A DNA stretch of 64,000 nt. Source: Bacteroidia bacterium (GTDB taxonomy: Bacteria; Bacteroidota; Bacteroidia; SXHM01). The notes below the pieces were generated by a model. The model had not been told where the DNA came from, did no database searches, and saw only the letters and a program-made list of their open reading frames with translations. The stretch is taken from contig JAJVIC010000009.1 of the NCBI GenBank assembly GCA_022072225.1, positions 62,001 through 126,000 of the forward strand, in the 5' to 3' direction. This document shows, one piece after another, positions 45,454-54,306 of this stretch; position 1 is the stretch's first letter; each line of letters begins with the position of its first letter. A program made the position numbers and the translations under genes.

Positions 45454-47376
45454 TTATCGTATCAGTGTAATATGTCCTTTTTCAAGCGTATCCTTGTCCT
45501 GGAATATGGCTATGTCATTTCCTGATTCAAGTTTAGCATCCAAGGTATAGAAATACGTTCCGGCAGGAGCTGCAGAACCCGCAGTGGTTTTTCCGTCCCA
45601 TGCAATTTCAGGTGCAGTTGTTTCGTAAATCTGGGTTCCCCAACGGTTGAAAACGCGGAAAGTAAATTCGCTTACTGCGCTGTTGCGGATTTTGAATACA
45701 TCATTATACCCGTCACCGTTTGGCGTAAATACGTTAGGAACAATAAGTCCTTCTACCACATTGATTGTTTTGTATGCAGTATCCAAACATCCGTCAGGAC
45801 TGGTTGCAACCATCATAACATTGTAAGTGCCAAGGTCACTGTATGTGTGATAAGGATTTTGATTTACAGAATTAACACCATCATTAAAATCCCAAAACCA
45901 TGAAACGGTGTTGGTGCTTGAATCGTGGAAAGAAATCAAATCATTGATGAAAACGTCATCAGGGTTATTATAACCGTAGGTTCCGTTAGGATTAGGGTTT
46001 GGATACTCATAAGTTGTTCCGAAGATTGCATCCGGAAGCGAAAGAATATCAACCAGGAAACTTCCTACCAATGAAGGGCATGCTACATAACCATTCTGGT
46101 TGTCGATGGTTTCTATTACGTTGATAGTTCCGAATGGAACATCGTTCCAGATAACGGTTGCTGAAGTTGCAGTGGTGCTGATAATTGTTCCCTCTGTTGA
46201 GTCAACAAAAAATTCGTAAGTTCCGTTTGTGTTTGGAATAATGCTGTAGGTTGTTTGTACATCGGCACAAATAATACTATCGCCAAATTGCTCAGGTGCA
46301 GGTGGAATTAGGTAAGCCAGTGTGTAAGGCTCAGGTAAAGTATTATTTATAGTAACGGCATTCCTTTTTACAAAAGTAAGAGTAGTTGGGTCATTTGGAT
46401 CAGCTGTTAAATAATTTGTGTTCGGAAATCCTAAGTTTTCCCAACGGTTATCGGTAATGCTGTCCCATTGAGCAATTGCATTATAAGCCCCTTGGTCGTC
46501 AGTGAAAGCTGCATCATAAGAAAGAGATAAATCAGCATTATCAGTTCCCTCAGGATGATTGATTTTATACCAATAGTTATCATTTACATAGCAAACAGTT
46601 GGATCGTGTAACAGCGGATCTTTAGCATAATCAGTTGGGTCAAACTGATCATCTGTAATTGGATTTGCATTTACAAGACGAACAGTAAACGTATTTGGAA
46701 ATGATGTGGTAGGTTCGATAAAAACGGGTCTGTATCGTGGCGTATTTTGAGTAGAACCCACAGGGAAAAGGTATGGAGTACTGCTTAATGTTTTGCGCGA
46801 GAGACTACCTGCTTCAAGGCTGCTTACAAAACCTGTTGTGCGGGTAATGGCACCTGCGTTAGTATTTTCAACGTGCATGGTGTATTGGTCAGTCCACAAC
46901 TCACGGTCATTCAGAATTAGTGTGTTGGTTACAAACTGGTCGGTAAACTGAATTTCCTTTCTGTCTGTTCCTGCAAGTTCTAAATCATAAAAATAAGATG
47001 GGGCAATACCTGTGATGCCCTGAACTCCTCCGTCTAATAATACTCGGCCTGTTCCAGCAAAAAATAAATTGTTGTTTCTCCAATCACCCGCTACTCGAAA
47101 TAGTCCATTGCTACCTGGAAGCGGACTCCCGTTTCCTCCTATTTGTGCATCATTTACAATGTTGCCGTTAATGTCCACGATGCCCAAGTTTACAAGCGTT
47201 CCGGCTTGATTATCCACATGTCCATCTACAAGAACAGTTGCTCCATTTACATAGAACATAGCACCATCGTTAGTCAATAATGCTACCTGCGCATCTGCAG
47301 TAATTGAAAAGGAAAAAACACCAGCGGTGATTAAACTGATTCCTTTGATTGCTTTGGTAAAGCTTTTAACTATCAT
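45454..47376 (-). CDS. Exported PKD-domain protein with gliding-type (CHU_C) C-terminus
   Basis: 640 aa. Signal peptide to about residue 29 (SITADAQ). A large beta-rich N-terminal region is followed by a PKD domain near residues 470-545 (ISFHDSSTNTVSWFWDFNDG). The last ~90 residues (VPNVFTPNGDGYNDVFKI, FRVFNRWGTQIYE, WDGKTTAG, AGTYFYTL) are the gliding-motility-associated type B sorting domain, recognised by the T9SS. Probably a cell-surface adhesin or structural protein; the ligand is unknown. Confidence 0.9.
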   Translation of the reverse strand: MIVKSFTKAIKGISLITAGVFSFSITADAQVALLTNDGAMFYVNGATVLVDGHVDNQAGTLVNLGIVDINGNIVNDAQIGGNGSPLPGSNGLFRVAGDWRNNNLFFAGTGRVLLDGGVQGITGIAPSYFYDLELAGTDRKEIQFTDQFVTNTLILNDRELWTDQYTMHVENTNAGAITRTTGFVSSLEAGSLSRKTLSSTPYLFPVGSTQNTPRYRPVFIEPTTSFPNTFTVRLVNANPITDDQFDPTDYAKDPLLHDPTVCYVNDNYWYKINHPEGTDNADLSLSYDAAFTDDQGAYNAIAQWDSITDNRWENLGFPNTNYLTADPNDPTTLTFVKRNAVTINNTLPEPYTLAYLIPPAPEQFGDSIICADVQTTYSIIPNTNGTYEFFVDSTEGTIISTTATSATVIWNDVPFGTINVIETIDNQNGYVACPSLVGSFLVDILSLPDAIFGTTYEYPNPNPNGTYGYNNPDDVFINDLISFHDSSTNTVSWFWDFNDGVNSVNQNPYHTYSDLGTYNVMMVATSPDGCLDTAYKTINVVEGLIVPNVFTPNGDGYNDVFKIRNSAVSEFTFRVFNRWGTQIYETTAPEIAWDGKTTAGSAAPAGTYFYTLDAKLESGNDIAIFQDKDTLEKGHITLIR

Positions 47377-47493
47377 ATTATATTATTGGTCGGTTATTTC
47401 GGTTTGGTAAAGCCTACAAATATAAACTAACCTGTTTCAGAATTCCAAATTTAATTGTAAATATTCTGATAATTAGTTTGTTGCGACTAAAAT

Positions 47494-47832
47494 TCAGGGC
47501 TTTTTTTGAAGAATTTCGAGTTTTTCGGCAAAATGGTCGCAGAAATCTTTCATGTCGGCTGCCATTTTATCTTCTGAAATAGAGCGTTTCAAAGTATCCG
47601 ACATAGAAAGCAAGGTTTGGTGAAAGAATTTCTTCATTTCATCTACCTGCATGTCTTTTGTCCAGAGGTCAATTTTTAAAGTCGACTCGGTTTTCGGGTC
47701 CCAAACGGCAAGCATAATGGCTTTGCAGTTTTCGTCTTTTTCCATTCCCGCATCGGTTGCATTCCATGTTATGGTTTCGGGAAGTTTATTTTCGTCAAGC
47801 GTAACGTTGAATTTTATTTCGGAGTTTTTCAT
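47494..47832 (-). CDS. gldC: Gliding motility protein GldC
   Basis: 112 aa, no signal peptide. It matches GldC in length and sequence: EIKFNVTLDENKLPETITWN at the start, KAIMLAVWDPKTESTLKIDL, and a helical C-terminal half (DEMKKFFHQTLLSMSDTL). GldC supports gliding in flavobacteria; its exact role is unclear. Its start overlaps the gldB stop (ATGA), so it is translationally coupled. Confidence 0.92.
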   Translation of the reverse strand: MKNSEIKFNVTLDENKLPETITWNATDAGMEKDENCKAIMLAVWDPKTESTLKIDLWTKDMQVDEMKKFFHQTLLSMSDTLKRSISEDKMAADMKDFCDHFAEKLEILQKKP

Positions 47833-48854
47833 TTCTTGGGTTTATACTTTGAAGCCTGTAAAATTTTTTGAGAGTCTTTTTCTGCAAACAGTTGCTGTAA
47901 AGTTACTTGAGAATTTTCATTCATATATTTTCTCACAATCATCCAACCGGTGAACTCGCCAATTCGAGCGGGTGATTCGCGGGGCAGTCCCGGTGTAAAC
48001 GGTCCTTCGCTCATAAACTTATTCAGCAAATTATGGTCTGTTGAATACAAGGCTTTATTGTCCAAAAATACAGTCCAGATATTTGCTTCGTTGGTTTTAC
48101 ACCATTCCAATTGTTCGTTTTTGTATGCGATTAATAAACTGTCGTGTGTTTCCGGCAAAAGTGCATCGAGCAGGTAAAGAATTTTTCCGTTGAACACCAT
48201 GTTGTCTAAAAGTGTTTTTTGTTCTTCTTTGTTTTCAAATGTGTTAAGCGCCCAGCCTTTCAGCGCAGTTGTTGCAAGACTTTCTTTATTCATGTTGCGC
48301 ACCACATATTTGGGCCAGCCGAGCATTTCGTAGTAAATGCTTTTTTCGCCAAGAAAAAAATCAAGTCCGATGGCAAGCGTACTGTCGTGTGTAAAAACCG
48401 CATAATTAAAGCCAGAAAAATCAGCTACTACTTTGGGAGGATTGCTGTCGGGAAAATGATGTTTGTAGCGTTTAAAAGCTTCGGTTAAATCTTCTTCCAG
48501 AAATTTTAAATCGGGGTAAAGTTTTTGCGTTTCCTTATAGATTTCATTGATGTCGCTGTTGGTGACAAAACTTTTCAAACCCACAGCGAGAGCAGTGTCA
48601 TTAACGCTTTGCATATTAATAATTTCGTGGCAATACACATCGAAAAAATTTCCATATTTTTTTCTGAGAACTGGAATTGTATGAAGCAAACTGTCGGTAT
48701 TTTTTTCAAATAAATCTTGGTCGAGTCTCTGAATTTTTACTTCGAAGGGAATTTCAGAAACATCAACATTAATCCGCGGGTCGTTTTGACAGGATTTGCA
48801 TCCGGCTATAAACATTAATAATGTAATAACTTTAAATACCTGAAAAATACGCAT
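47829..48854 (-). CDS. gldB: Gliding motility lipoprotein GldB
   Basis: 341 aa. Lipoprotein signal with lipobox IAGC (Cys19). Typical GldB text: IPFEVKIQRLDQDLFEKN, VADFSGFNYAVFTHDSTLAIGLDFFLG (shortened), and a C-terminal TGWMIVRKYM. In gliding Bacteroidota it is needed for motility and T9SS function. It is followed by gldC in the standard order; no other gld genes are nearby. Confidence 0.92.
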   Translation of the reverse strand: MRIFQVFKVITLLMFIAGCKSCQNDPRINVDVSEIPFEVKIQRLDQDLFEKNTDSLLHTIPVLRKKYGNFFDVYCHEIINMQSVNDTALAVGLKSFVTNSDINEIYKETQKLYPDLKFLEEDLTEAFKRYKHHFPDSNPPKVVADFSGFNYAVFTHDSTLAIGLDFFLGEKSIYYEMLGWPKYVVRNMNKESLATTALKGWALNTFENKEEQKTLLDNMVFNGKILYLLDALLPETHDSLLIAYKNEQLEWCKTNEANIWTVFLDNKALYSTDHNLLNKFMSEGPFTPGLPRESPARIGEFTGWMIVRKYMNENSQVTLQQLFAEKDSQKILQASKYKPKK

Positions 48855-48903
48855 GACAAAAAATACCTAATATTGCTCTTCTAAAATCTAAAACGGCAAA
48901 ACT

Positions 48904-49686
48904 ATGAAAAAGAGTATATCGGTATTTTTATTATTGATTATCGCAGAAGTTGCAATGGCACAGGAGGGCGAGAAACAGCCTAAATTCCGTTTCGGTCTGA
49001 AAGTAGCTCCTTCGGTAGCATGGCTCGGCCCCGACAAAACAAAATTCAACGACATTGGTGTTGAAAACGGTGGCGCAAAAGTTAAATTTGGTTACGGCCT
49101 CATTACCGAATTTATTCTTGCTAAAAATTATTCTTTTCTTACCGGAGTTGAGGTTAACTATGCAGGCGGAGCAATAAATTACAAAGACACTCACTCGGTT
49201 TATTATAAACTTAATGACAGTACTGCTCTTTACCTGAAGTCGCGCGAATACAAACAGCAATACATTACCATTCCGCTTGCATTGAAATTGAAAACTAATG
49301 AAATAGGTTATATGACTTATTTCGGGCAGATTGGTGTGGATGCTTCGTTTAAAATAAAAGGAAGAGCCAATGATGAAGGCACATTGTATTCAGCCGATTC
49401 AACGGGTGCATGGACTGTTATGGGAATTGAACACAGCGAAAACGAAGTGGATATTATGAAGCAGGTGCAACTTTTCCGCATTGCATTGAATGTTGGTGTA
49501 GGGGTTGAATGGAATATTGCAGGAAATACTTCGCTGCTTTTTGCCGTGAATTACAACAACGGTTTCACCAATTATTTTTATAACAAAACCAAGGACGAAA
49601 ACAAACTAAAAGATAACACCGGAGAAAAAGTAGAAGAAAAAGCCAGCAGCAATTATGTGGCGCTTACGGTAGGCGTGTTGTTTTAG
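48904..49686 (+). CDS. PorT-family outer-membrane beta-barrel protein
   Basis: 260 aa. Signal peptide to residue ~19 (AMAQ). Alternating aromatic strands (RFGLKVAPSVAWLGPD, YSFLTGVEVNYAGGAINY, ITIPLALKLKTNEIGYMTYF) and a terminal strand VALTVGVLF define a small eight-stranded barrel of PF13568. PorT is linked to T9SS function, and the position beside gldBC supports a related role, though the family is broad. Confidence 0.85.
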   Translation: MKKSISVFLLLIIAEVAMAQEGEKQPKFRFGLKVAPSVAWLGPDKTKFNDIGVENGGAKVKFGYGLITEFILAKNYSFLTGVEVNYAGGAINYKDTHSVYYKLNDSTALYLKSREYKQQYITIPLALKLKTNEIGYMTYFGQIGVDASFKIKGRANDEGTLYSADSTGAWTVMGIEHSENEVDIMKQVQLFRIALNVGVGVEWNIAGNTSLLFAVNYNNGFTNYFYNKTKDENKLKDNTGEKVEEKASSNYVALTVGVLF

Positions 49687-49716
49687 GCTTTTAGCTTTTG
49701 GCCATTAGCTTTTAGC

Positions 49717-50205
49717 ATGAAAAAAAATATCACTTATATTTTTATCTTCGTGGGAATAACTTCGTGCATGGCGCAAAACGAATCAATCCAAAACGAAAAA
49801 AACATGAGCGACAAAAAAGGTAAAGTAACGGGCATTGGCGGAATATTTTTTAAAAGTGCCAACCCAAAAGAAATAAAAGAGTGGTATTCAAAAAACCTGG
49901 GCATGAAGACCGATGACTACGGCACTTTGTTTGAATTCCGTGAAATTGACAAAGATGAAAAAGCACAGTTACAATGGAGCCCGTTTTCGGAAAAGACAAA
50001 ATATTTTGAGCCATCACAGAAGGAATTTATGATTAACTACCGTGTTGAAAATATTGAAGCGCTGGTGGAAGAGTTAAAGGCAAACGGAGTTACTGTTTTA
50101 GATTCCATTGCTTCTTACGACTACGGAAAATTTGTTCACGTTCTTGACCCGGAGAATAACAAAATAGAATTATGGGAGCCAATAAACGATGTGTTGACGA
50201 AATAA
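49717..50205 (+). CDS. VOC-family (glyoxalase-fold) protein
   Basis: 162 aa. The first ~25 residues look like a lipoprotein signal (FVGITSCMAQ), unless translation starts at the internal MSDKKGK near residue 30. The VOC fold is seen in IGGIFFKSANPKEIKEWYSKNLGM, the metal-type Glu/His positions in FEFREI and FVHVLDPENNKIELWEP. Function within this diverse family is not clear. Confidence 0.8.
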   Translation: MKKNITYIFIFVGITSCMAQNESIQNEKNMSDKKGKVTGIGGIFFKSANPKEIKEWYSKNLGMKTDDYGTLFEFREIDKDEKAQLQWSPFSEKTKYFEPSQKEFMINYRVENIEALVEELKANGVTVLDSIASYDYGKFVHVLDPENNKIELWEPINDVLTK

Positions 50206-50256
50206 TTTCTATTTTACATATTCCATTACCTTAGCGCGGCTTTTTAAAAAAGCGCT

Positions 50257-51951
50257 ATGAAGGTCTGGAGATTTTTTAAAAAACTTTTTCTTGGAATTTT
50301 TATTCTCTTGTTCCTGCTGACAGCAGGGGGAATGACTTATCTTTATTTTGTTTCGCAGATTGATGAACCTGTAATAAAAGATGCATCTGCATTACAAATT
50401 GAGCGCACGCAATTAGACAGCAACTTTTATGCGCTCGGAAACAACCGATTGAAAAAAGCCGAGTCGGGTTTATGGGAACTGTATCTGGAAGGCGATGGTT
50501 TTGAACGTGGCGTAGCACACGGAAAATTGGCTAAAGAATTAGTGCAGCAGCAGGAAAATTATTTCGTGGCTTCCATCAAAAAAATAATTCCATCAGAAAT
50601 TTATTTGCGTTTTCTGAAATATTTTGTCGGCTGGTTTAACCGCGAACTTCCTGACTATGTTAAAGAAGAATATAAGCAGGAAATTTTTGGCGTTTCGCGT
50701 TCCGCTTCAGAAGAGTTTGATTACATCGGAACCAATTACCAGCGCATGTTGAATTACCATGCAGCGCACGATATCGGTCATGCCTTGCAGGATAAAAATA
50801 TGGTAGTCGGTTGCACTTCGTTTGCAGTTTGGAAAAGCGATGCCGAAGACAGCATTTTAACCATCGGGCGCAACTTTGATTTTTATGTAGGCGATGATTT
50901 TGCGAAAGACAAAATCGTTTGTTTTTACAATCCCGACAGCGGGTATAAATTTATGACTATCACCTGGGCAGGCTTTACAGGCGGGGTTTCCGGGATGAAC
51001 ATTGAAGGATTGACAGTAACAATCAATGCAGCAAAATCACAACCGCCATTGGCTTCGGCAACGCCAATATCTTTGGTGGCGCGAGAAATTTTGCAATATG
51101 CAACAACCATTGATGAAGCATTTGCAATTGCTAAAAAGCGGCAGACTTTTGTTTCCGAGTCCATATTAATAGGATCGGCAAAAGACAATCGTGCTGCACT
51201 GATTGAAAAATCACCTGCAAAAACTGCATTGTTTATGCCCGACAGCAGTCGACTGATTTGCACCAATCATTTTCAATCGCCTGAGTTTGCAGCGGATGAA
51301 TTAAATCAAAAGCAAATGAAAGAAAGCGCTTCGGTTTACCGCTATCAGCGAATGGAGCAGTTGCTGAATGAATCACCTGAAATGAATATTCAGGAGGCAG
51401 CAGATATCCTGCGCGACCGCTTTGGAATGGATGATGCCGACATTGGTTTGGGCAACGAAAAAGCAGTTAACCAATTGCTGGCACATCATTCGGTTATTTT
51501 TCAGCCGGCAAAAAAATTAGCATGGATTTCCACTGCGCCATTTCAGTTGGGCGATTATGTTTGCTATAATTTAGACAGCGTGTTTTCTGTTTTTCCGAAA
51601 TTAAATGAGGTAAAAGAACTGACTGTTGATTCGCTGCTGATTTGGGAAGATGATTTTGTGGATTCAAAAGAATTTGAAGATTTTCTATTTTTCAAGGATA
51701 TAAAAAATCAGATGCAGGAAGGTTTGCGAATGGATGAGTTCACGATGAATTATGATGCCACGTATTCGTTTGAGCAATCCAATCCTGACTATTACCTTAC
51801 TTATTGGTTGTTGGGCGATTATTATACAAAAAACAAACAACCACACGAAGCCGAAATTTGCTACGAAATTGCACTGACCAAAGAAGTTGCAACAGAGCCG
51901 GAGAAGGTGAAAATTGAGGAGAGTTTGGAGGAAATAAGAAGTAACCACTAA
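50257..51951 (+). CDS. C45-like autoproteolytic acyltransferase/hydrolase
   Basis: 564 aa. N-terminal membrane segment or signal anchor (LFLGIFILLFLLTAGGMTYL). The Ntn-type core begins with the probable nucleophile C186 in VVGCTSFAVWK, followed by IGRNFDFYVGD and GGVSGMNIEGLTVTINA, as in acyl-CoA:6-aminopenicillanate acyltransferase-like and phospholipase B-like proteins. A chain cut before C186 is expected from the family. The last ~35 residues look like a TPR helix pair. The substrate is unknown. Its last codons lie inside the inverted repeat of the next element. Confidence 0.82.
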   Translation: MKVWRFFKKLFLGIFILLFLLTAGGMTYLYFVSQIDEPVIKDASALQIERTQLDSNFYALGNNRLKKAESGLWELYLEGDGFERGVAHGKLAKELVQQQENYFVASIKKIIPSEIYLRFLKYFVGWFNRELPDYVKEEYKQEIFGVSRSASEEFDYIGTNYQRMLNYHAAHDIGHALQDKNMVVGCTSFAVWKSDAEDSILTIGRNFDFYVGDDFAKDKIVCFYNPDSGYKFMTITWAGFTGGVSGMNIEGLTVTINAAKSQPPLASATPISLVAREILQYATTIDEAFAIAKKRQTFVSESILIGSAKDNRAALIEKSPAKTALFMPDSSRLICTNHFQSPEFAADELNQKQMKESASVYRYQRMEQLLNESPEMNIQEAADILRDRFGMDDADIGLGNEKAVNQLLAHHSVIFQPAKKLAWISTAPFQLGDYVCYNLDSVFSVFPKLNEVKELTVDSLLIWEDDFVDSKEFEDFLFFKDIKNQMQEGLRMDEFTMNYDATYSFEQSNPDYYLTYWLLGDYYTKNKQPHEAEICYEIALTKEVATEPEKVKIEESLEEIRSNH

Positions 51952-51966
51952 GACACTAAGTTCACT
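51943..51966. repeat. Left terminal inverted repeat of the GxxExxY element
   Basis: 24 nt beginning AACCACTAAGACACTAAG; exact reverse complement of 52411-52434. It includes the stop codon of the upstream gene. Confidence 0.9.
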
Positions 51967-51985
51967 TAGATGCACTGAGAAAAAA

Positions 51986-52393
51986 ATGACAAAAAAGTAT
52001 GTGAATGATATTGCTTACAAAATTGTTGGTTGTGCAATTGAAGTGCATAAGAACCTCGGTCCGGGTTTGCTTGAATCTGTTTACGAAAATTGTTTGATAG
52101 ATGAGTTGAAGTCTGCCGGATTGAGCGTTCAATCTCAAATTTGTGTTCCTGTTATTTATAAAGAAAAGCAATTAGAGTCAGCATTGAAACTTGATATATT
52201 GGTAAATGACATAATAATTGTAGAATTGAAAGCGGTGGAACAAATGATTCCACTCTATAAAGCTCAGTTGCTTTCGTATCTGAAATTAGCAGAAAAGCCT
52301 AAAGGGTTGTTGATTAATTTCCATTCTGAAAACATTACTCAGCAATTAGTAGTTTTAGTTACAGAAGATTTTGCCAAATTGCCGGAGAGTTAA
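51986..52393 (+). CDS. GxxExxY family protein (PD-(D/E)XK-like)
   Basis: 135 aa. GLLESVY at residues 27-33 is the defining GxxExxY motif. LKLDIL (D70) and VELKAV (E80, K82) fit the D-ExK core of PD-(D/E)XK nucleases, as proposed for this family. No characterised function is known to me. It is enclosed by perfect 24-bp inverted repeats with 19 nt and 17 nt between repeat and coding sequence, so gene and repeats look like one unit of ~490 bp. Confidence 0.92.
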   Translation: MTKKYVNDIAYKIVGCAIEVHKNLGPGLLESVYENCLIDELKSAGLSVQSQICVPVIYKEKQLESALKLDILVNDIIIVELKAVEQMIPLYKAQLLSYLKLAEKPKGLLINFHSENITQQLVVLVTEDFAKLPES

Positions 52394-52410
52394 TAATCTT
52401 AGTGTTTCTT

Positions 52411-52434
52411 AGTGAACTTAGTGTCTTAGTGGTT
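52411..52434. repeat. Right terminal inverted repeat of the GxxExxY element
   Basis: Exact reverse complement of 51943-51966; followed by AAAAAA. A further degenerate CTTAGTG unit precedes it at 52398. Confidence 0.9.
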
Positions 52435-52442
52435 AAAAAAGT

Positions 52443-53720
52443 ATGCGCATCCCCGAAATAGAAACTAAATCATCATCCGAAATAAAATCCTTGCAGGAAA
52501 ACCTCCTGCAGGAACAACTCGCATATATTTCAAAAAACTCTAAATATTACCAGCGAGCAGGAATTGATTTTCAGAAAATAAAAACACTTGAAGATTTGCA
52601 GAAAATCCCCGTTACAACCAAAGATGATTTGCAGCAATACAATGATGATTTCATTTGTGTTCCGAAAAATAAAATTATTGATTACGTTACTACTTCTGGT
52701 ACACTTGGTGACCCGGTAACTTTTGCAATGACCGAAAAAGATCTGGAGCGTCTGGCTTATAATGAAGCCATTTCGTTTGCGTGCGCAGGTGGAACCGAAA
52801 ACGATGTGTATCAGTTAATGACAACTATCGACAGGCGTTTTATGGCCGGACTTGCCTATTTTCTGGGTGCTCGTAAACTTGGTGCAGGAATTATTCGTGT
52901 TGGTGCAGGCGTTCCCGAATTGCAGTGGGACGCTATTCGCAAAATGTCACCCACAGCGCTGATTACCGTTCCCTCATTTATTTTAAAGTTAATTGATTTC
53001 GCTGAGAAAAATAATATTGATTTCAAAACTTCTTCTATAACAAAAGCAATCTGCATCGGAGAGCCCGTGCGCAATCCCGATTTTACGCTGAATACGCTTG
53101 GCGAAAAAATAAAAGAGAAATGGAACATTGAATTGTTCAGTACTTATGCTTCTACTGAAATGGCAACTGCTTTTACCGAATGTGAAGCGGGCAGGGGAGG
53201 GCATCATCATCCTGAATTAATTATTGTTGAGTTTCTGGATGATAATGACATACCCGTAAAAGAAGGCGAAGCAGGTGAAGTAACTATCACAACGCTTGGT
53301 GTGGAAGGAATGCCGCTACTTCGTTTTAAAACAGGCGATATTTGTTTTCATCATTCCGAAAAATGTGAGTGCGGAAGAAATACTTTGCGTCTTGGTCCTG
53401 TTATCGGCAGAAAAAAACAGATGATAAAGTATAAAGGCACTACGCTGTATCCGCCAGCTTTGTATGATATTTTGAATAATATTGAGCAGGTTGAAAATTA
53501 TGTGGTAGAGGTTTTTACCAACGAAATAGGAACGGATGAAATTCTTATTCACCTTGCTGCGAAAGAAAAGTCTGACGCATTAGTAAAAAACATCAGCGAC
53601 CATTTCCGTGCTAAATTGAGGGTAACACCAACTGTCAAGTTTGTTTCATCGGCAGAAATCAATGCGCTCCAAAACCCCGAAATGAGCCGCAAGCCGGTGA
53701 AGTTTATTGATAAAAGATAG
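52443..53720 (+). CDS. PaaK-like phenylacetate-CoA ligase family protein
   Basis: 425 aa. Adenylate-forming enzyme: ATP loop TTSGTLGDPVTFAMT near residue 85, STYASTEMATAFTEC, LLRFKTGDIC and the C-terminal RKKQMIKYKGTTLYPPALYD (keys RKKQM and KGTTLYPP). Close to phenylacetate-CoA ligase in layout and length. It would join an aromatic or other carboxylate to CoA via an acyl-AMP. A PaaE-like reductase is 34 kb away; no other paa gene is present, so the substrate is open. Confidence 0.85.
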   Translation: MRIPEIETKSSSEIKSLQENLLQEQLAYISKNSKYYQRAGIDFQKIKTLEDLQKIPVTTKDDLQQYNDDFICVPKNKIIDYVTTSGTLGDPVTFAMTEKDLERLAYNEAISFACAGGTENDVYQLMTTIDRRFMAGLAYFLGARKLGAGIIRVGAGVPELQWDAIRKMSPTALITVPSFILKLIDFAEKNNIDFKTSSITKAICIGEPVRNPDFTLNTLGEKIKEKWNIELFSTYASTEMATAFTECEAGRGGHHHPELIIVEFLDDNDIPVKEGEAGEVTITTLGVEGMPLLRFKTGDICFHHSEKCECGRNTLRLGPVIGRKKQMIKYKGTTLYPPALYDILNNIEQVENYVVEVFTNEIGTDEILIHLAAKEKSDALVKNISDHFRAKLRVTPTVKFVSSAEINALQNPEMSRKPVKFIDKR

Positions 53721-53737
53721 TCAATAGTCCGTAGTAT

Positions 53738-53762
53738 TGTCACTTCGAGCGTAGTCGAGAAG
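53738..53762. repeat. Dispersed repeat TGTCACTTCGAGCGTAGTCG, copy 4
   Basis: Same unit as at 23741. It starts the gene-free stretch 53721-54306. Confidence 0.8.
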
Positions 53763-53768
53763 TTTTTT

Positions 53769-53805
53769 AACCACTAAGACACTAAGGGCACTAAGTTTCA
53801 CTAAG
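53769..53805. repeat. CACTAAG repeat cluster, left edge of accessory island
   Basis: AACCACTAAGACACTAAG followed by two more CACTAAG-type units. The first 18 nt equal the start of the GxxExxY terminal repeat. An inverted partner lies at 56047-56081. Confidence 0.8.
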
Positions 53806-53807
53806 AA

Positions 53808-53831
53808 TGTCAGTTCGAGCGTAGTCGAGAA
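53808..53831. repeat. Dispersed repeat TGTCAGTTCGAGCGTAGTCG, copy 5
   Basis: One-base variant of copies 3 and 4. Confidence 0.75.
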
Positions 53832-54013
53832 TTATTTATTTTTTACAAAAAATGTAAATCATATTTGTGATTTGCTACATTTGCCCTGACAATTCCCCCT
53901 CTCACCGAACAAAATTAACACCCTGTAATGCAACAAAAACAACCAAATATCGCTGAAAACCGCATGGTTGTAGAGAGAGAGAGAGATTCCTTTTAAATAC
54001 TAAATTTTTTTCG

Positions 54014-54244
54014 ATTCAGGCTATGGCGGATTATTCTCCCGCCACGGCTGCGCCTTTGGCGGCTGCGGCAGCCGCTTTACCGTCTGCCATAGCCGGAGTT
54101 CAGTCTGCGGCAGCGCCCCATCAGTTTACGGCAGCGGGAGTTCAGTCTGTGGCTACGCCCTTACCGTCTGCGGCAGCCGCTTTAGCGGCTATGGTGGCGG
54201 GAGTTCAGTCCGGCACAGCCGGAGTTCAGTCTATGACAGCCGGA
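54014..54244. repeat. Tandem array 2: 11 units of exactly 21 bp
   Basis: GC-rich units with core TTCAGTCTGCGGCAGC begin at 54014, 54035, 54056 and every 21 bp to 54224. Units diverge by substitution only; no unit changes length. The plus-strand frame from 54023 is open (AGVQSAA-type heptads) and runs into the next gene, overlapping it by 16 nt. Composition, period and amino-acid content suggest a repeat rather than an ordinary protein. A GA dinucleotide run precedes it at 53973-53986. Confidence 0.9.
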
Positions 54245-54306
54245 GCGTATTTTCAGATCATTTCATATATAAAACCCCTATTTATTAACCTTAAAACATC
54301 AAAATC

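Noticed and set aside
17597-53720. A complete phenylacetate degradation pathway (PaaE-like at 17.6 kb, PaaK-like at 52.4 kb)
   Set aside because: The two genes are 34 kb apart and no paaABCD or ring-opening genes are present, so a shared pathway is not supported.
23429-54244. CRISPR arrays
   Set aside because: The two arrays are contiguous 21-bp units without separate unique spacers, and no cas genes are present.
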